A program made the translations under genes and the position numbers. The notes below the pieces were generated by a model that was given only the letters and a program-made list of their open reading frames with translations, did not search any database and was not told the origin of the DNA. A stretch of DNA of 64,000 nucleotides from Parietichytrium sp. I65-24A. Its lineage: Eukaryota > Sar > Bigyra > Thraustochytrida > Thraustochytriidae. The stretch lies in assembly GCA_012862575.1 (NCBI GenBank), contig BLSF01000068.1, forward strand, positions 124,001 through 188,000, written 5' to 3'. Positions 60,153-64,000 of the stretch are shown piece after piece; position 1 is the first letter of the stretch; every line of letters begins with the position of its first letter.

Positions 60153-63100
60153 ATTTTGTCGATGCTATTGGCTCGAGCGCGCGTCCGCGTTCGTTTTTTT
60201 AATTCGCAGTCGTGTTCACAGTAATGTATTTGATTTTGGCTTTACCGTTCAATTAATTGCAAGTTGTAAAAGGGAAAACTGTCCCATGACTTGAAGACTT
60301 GAAGCACTCACTGTCAGTGGTGTGCTAAAGCCACTCTCCTTCTTGCTCTTTCATGAGCAAGATTAGCCGAGAAACTGTCACTTTCGCCAACTCACGAGAG
60401 AGAAGAAAGGCTTGTGTCAAAATGCACGAATTGGTTGTTTATTTTCCTTAGCCGCTCGTTTGTTGCTGGCTTTGGCGAAATAGTGGTCGCCTTTATGATC
60501 GATCCTTTCGACGCTTGCCACGGAAGAGAAATGCAGCGCGAAATGGGTGGACGCACTGCAGTCTTCAGCTCGCTAGTCGGTTTAACGCACGGAGAAGCCT
60601 CGGTGCCTCCTGAAGTCCGCGTCTGACGCAAAACGCATCAAGATCTCTCGCCGAGCCACTCCTCTCCACGCGTCAAGACTCAAGACTCAAGACACAAGAC
60701 TGGAAGGAAAGAAGGAAGGAAGAAAGAAGGAAACCAAAAACAACAACAAGACGGCGATGTACGGCTGGTATTCATTCGATCTTTTTGCAATTACAAACAT
60801 TTATAATCGGCCACCGATCTGGCGTCCCAAAAAACTATCGAATCTCTTCGAAAGCCGTCTGAATTTCGAAACTCCCGGCACACCTTTGCTTATTTATTTA
60901 GCTCCTTCCGCCCAATCCGCAGACACAGCAGGACTGACTCACTGGCTCAGCTCACAGGCTGACGAGAAAAGTTCATTTCAATTTTACTGTACCGGTAATG
61001 AAAAGCTAACTCAAATGCTTCCAAAGATCTTGCGTCTCCCTCCACACATTCGCGGACATCGCGCCGGTTGCAAGCTGGGACTACGCGAGTGGCCAACCGG
61101 CGCTAACGTTGACGCCACTTTTGGGCAGCTCTCTCTTCTGCAAGTGCCAGGTGGCAGTCGCTACAGTAGCGTGGGGGAAGTCACGACTCAAGTGTCTAAC
61201 TGCGATCAAGCCTTGGCCGCCTTTCAATTTTTTTCAGATCACTTCTTCGCATTCTTCGCAGCCGGAAACGTTCAAGTATTTAACAACAGTCAGAACAAAG
61301 TTTGAGAGACTTGAAAGGATCAAAATGGTGTTGCATATCGCGAGGCTGCGCACGTCCGCACCCCACACATGAGCAGTACAAAAGTTCACGGCTGAGTGTG
61401 CAGAGACAGTCATGAATTTCTGGGATCTCACGAGAACATCGAATACTTCGAATAACTTAGCAGAAACTAAAAGGATGAAAAGAAAGAATAGAAAGTGAAG
61501 GAGTGAAATGAAAACGGGGAAGACGCTCGAAGAAACCGGTTTTCACAACCTACACACACACGCAGATCGAGCGAGAGCGGAGGGATACGATCAGATGCAC
61601 GCGCATTGCGATCTTTGACGGTGAGCCGCTCGTGCAGTTTCGGGCCTTCAAACTGGTCAAACGACTTTTGGCATTTAGAGTTCAGAAGTTTACAGATTTC
61701 AGAAATCACTTTCAGTCAGGTCAAAAGTGTGCAGACTTATGACAACGACATTGCTGCTCTCGGCTAAAGAGTGAGAACTTGAAGCGCGTCGGCCTCAAAG
61801 TGTGGGGCCTGATTCTGCGCGGCACAAAAGAGTCCGCAAGCGCTTTTTCATCTGAATTTTGAATTCTGCACAGACGAGATTCGCATCGAACTTCACGGTC
61901 AAGACCATCCAGCGCAGATCCCGACTCGCCGTCCCAACCAATGAACATTGAACACAACACAACGACGCACGGTGATCAGAGAACTGTTCTCTGCCGAGAT
62001 TTGTTCGTTGGAGTGCTACTGGGTGCTAGCTGTTAAGAGTATGATGGACGTGGTGAAATGCTCCGACCGAGGTGGTCTCAAGAGGCTTGTGCCTGGAAAT
62101 GTGACGAGCAAGAAGGCAGCTTGACTCAAGTATTTGTCTGCCAGCGTATATCTTAGTATACGTGGGGCAGCAGCAAGCTCTGAGCTCAGCTCTGCGTGTA
62201 ACACGTGTATCAAACAGCACTTTAAGTTTCATTTCATATTTTCGACCCACTCCTTTCGACTAGCGGTTGGAAACTGAACCTACGGCACTCTAAGATAGCT
62301 TACAATCCTTCATACGATGTACAAAAGGATAACAATTACCTACTTACATCCATAACCCAGCAACGAATAGCCCTCATAACCCTTTCCTATTCAAATCAAT
62401 AGCTCGCACACTCTTGTAGCACTCCTCTCACAACTCCCATATTAACAATTATTATTGTCTACTGTAGCACGAAATTCATTATAGAAGTAGTAGATACTTT
62501 TAAGAGAAGGCGGAAAGGCGGAAAAACTAGACGTTGACAGACGTTATTAGCGCCGTAGCTGGTTCTAGCTGTGCACCATGAGTGAGGCAACAGATGGATC
62601 GACTAGTTTGGAAAGCCGATCGAATAGTATAAACCCTGAGAGCCAAACCTTCAATTTGATATTGACCAAACGTTTGCGCTCTTCCTCATAATCAGAGAGG
62701 TCTGATTGGTCTGATTTGTCAGCCGTGCGTATCCGTGGCGGTAAAGGTTTCTAAGATGCAGCAAGAGAGCAATTCATTCGATGAGGTTGGTGAGGTTGGT
62801 GAGGTTGGCGAGTTGAAAATAGATCCTCGGCGGATGATTTGAGAGCTTTGCTTTTCCACGTATATCTAACATTGTCCACTCTAAACAGTAAGAGTCTCGC
62901 TGCTAGCACACGAGTCTCGAGAGGAAACAGTTTGTGTGATCTTTTGATTGACTGTGAGCTCTTTTATTTTGATTGACTGAGTGAGCTCTCGAGCGATAAC
63001 CGTTCGAAAGTGCTCAAGCTTTGGACATGAACGTTCACATGAGTCACCCAGTGCTCGATATCCTTTAATGTTGTTTGCATATTAATTAAAACACCATCGG

Positions 63101-64000
63101 TTTTTGCAGAATTCAGAGCTCAGGAAATAGGACCTCCAACGCAGTGTGCGAATTTGTACCTCCTCGGAGTGCACCAGCGGTCAAAGACACGGCGTGTTAG
63201 ACAACCAATCCGAATTGGAATGTCGCGCTAGTGTAGAGATGTCTGTGAGGTTGTTGCGGCGAAATTTAAATCGACATGCCACGCTGATACGACCCATGAG
63301 ACTGCTGTCCACAAGCCCCGCAATTAGACTAGTATTGTCTCGAAAGAGGACTCTCGAGTCTGAGCAGCAGGAACTCACTTCACAGTTAAGACAAAGTACT
63401 CACTGCCAGAAACGGAGCGGTGAGAAAGGGAGGGAGAGAGAGAGAGAGCACATACTGCTTTTGTTTGGGCCGATTGAGCCCTCCTTGGTCGGCCTCTTCG
63501 TACACCACCCACCTTTTTCTTGCGCGCATTGATCACTCATGTTTGACCAGCGCCTCAAGTCCATCAGTGGCTAAGCCCAACCGGTCCAATTGTTCCGAAG
63601 GCAATCACAAGCTTCTCAGGAGGTTCAAATCAATCGAAGGGGTGCGCTTTAGTACCAGTATCTGTTTGCCTGGGACACGGACCAGAGCATCGCACCGATT
63701 GACTCGCGTGTGCACCAGACTTTGAAAACGTGGCGGTCAATTCTGATCCATCTTACCACCGACGTGCGCAAAGAGACACTTTCGGAGGCAGGAAAATACC
63801 CCACGGCCACTACAAAAACCCAAAGACCTAAGCCGTCTCTCGGGGCAAACCTACAGCCAACCCAACTGGCCAGACACAGAGCTACACAGGATCCTCGACA
63901 CGCACACTTTTCAGCAATAGGTGATCGATCACCATTGCTCAAAGACGAGTCGGGATCCTTGCCGAGAAAGAACGCCGCTCGAAACGAGTTCGCCAATCCC
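60153..64000. other. Long non-coding right end
   Basis: 3.8 kb with no convincing gene. Visible: 10-mer copies at 60307-60316 and 62949-62958; CAAGACTCAAGACTCAAGACACAAGAC (about 60676-60702); AAGGAAAGAAGGAAGGAAGAAAGAAGGAAA (about 60704-60733); a TACCGGTA palindrome (60990-60997); GAGGTTGGTGAGGTTGGTGAGG (about 62784-62810); and (GA)n at about 63428-63448. A minus-strand frame at the extreme right (63649 to the edge) stays open but has no recognised content. Confidence 0.5.

Noticed and set aside
60757-61305. 182-aa plus-strand frame
   Set aside because: No domain, no codon bias like neighbours, and preceded by microsatellites.
63649-64000. Open minus-strand frame at the right edge
   Set aside because: May be the end of a gene beyond the window, but the visible peptide has no recognisable content.

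Overview
This is a nuclear genome segment from an intron-poor, probably unicellular eukaryote. The evidence is: GT-AG introns of roughly 70-230 nt in a minority of genes, usually near the 5' end; a peroxisome biogenesis factor (PEX19); a mitochondrial carrier and several proteins with mitochondrial-type leaders; ER-type membrane proteins; a RAF-like kinase; and long non-coding gaps full of microsatellites. The genes together do not fix the lineage. A labyrinthulomycete-type stramenopile or a unicellular red alga would both fit, but this is a guess. No rRNA, tRNA, CRISPR array, phage or plasmid feature was recognised.

Layout. 0-5.7 kb: a TMEM129-type membrane RING ubiquitin ligase with an inserted jacalin-like lectin domain, an M42 aminopeptidase on the minus strand, and a PWI-like/RS-rich protein. 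5.8-9.5 kb: a DDE transposase gene (minus) divergent from an acidic orphan. 12.1-19.8 kb: an MFS transporter, a spliced UPF0598 mitochondrial protein, a spliced single-pass membrane orphan (minus) and a three-exon PEX19. 20.4-28 kb: a lipid-anchored RAF-like kinase (minus), a possible tiny Lys-rich gene (minus), and a WD40 protein (minus) divergent from an HDDC2-type nucleotidase across a promoter containing a 167-bp tandem duplication. 30.7-36.4 kb: an Ig-domain type II membrane protein, a spliced mitochondrial carrier (minus) and an orphan with faint MoeA-like character. 37.8-42.6 kb: a three-exon SCP2 sterol-carrier protein, a three-exon DUF1279/FAM210-like protein and a six-TM orphan (minus). 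45-49.3 kb: two paralogous seven-TM GPCR-like receptors (minus). 52.2 kb: a 62-residue ORF (minus). 55-60.2 kb: a coiled-coil/PDZ-like protein (minus) divergent from an OB-fold methyltransferase. 60.2-64 kb: no convincing gene.

Functional themes. Several genes serve organelles: PEX19 and SCP2 relate to peroxisomes and lipids; the carrier, UPF0598, DUF1279 and possibly the M42 peptidase to mitochondria; the TMEM129-like ligase to ER quality control. There is no operon logic. Genes are independently promoted, often as divergent or convergent pairs.

Most notable observations: (1) the lectin domain spliced into the TM1-TM2 loop of a TMEM129-type ERAD ligase; (2) a dispersed 10-mer, YTCACWGTCA, found by eye about 21 times, almost always in non-coding DNA; (3) the adjacent GPCR-like paralogues that share a Cys pair and an E-R motif; (4) an Ig-like domain lacking its first cysteine. 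All calls rest on reading the sequence; no database search was run. Splice sites were placed by hand from GT/AG signals, reading phase and family similarity.
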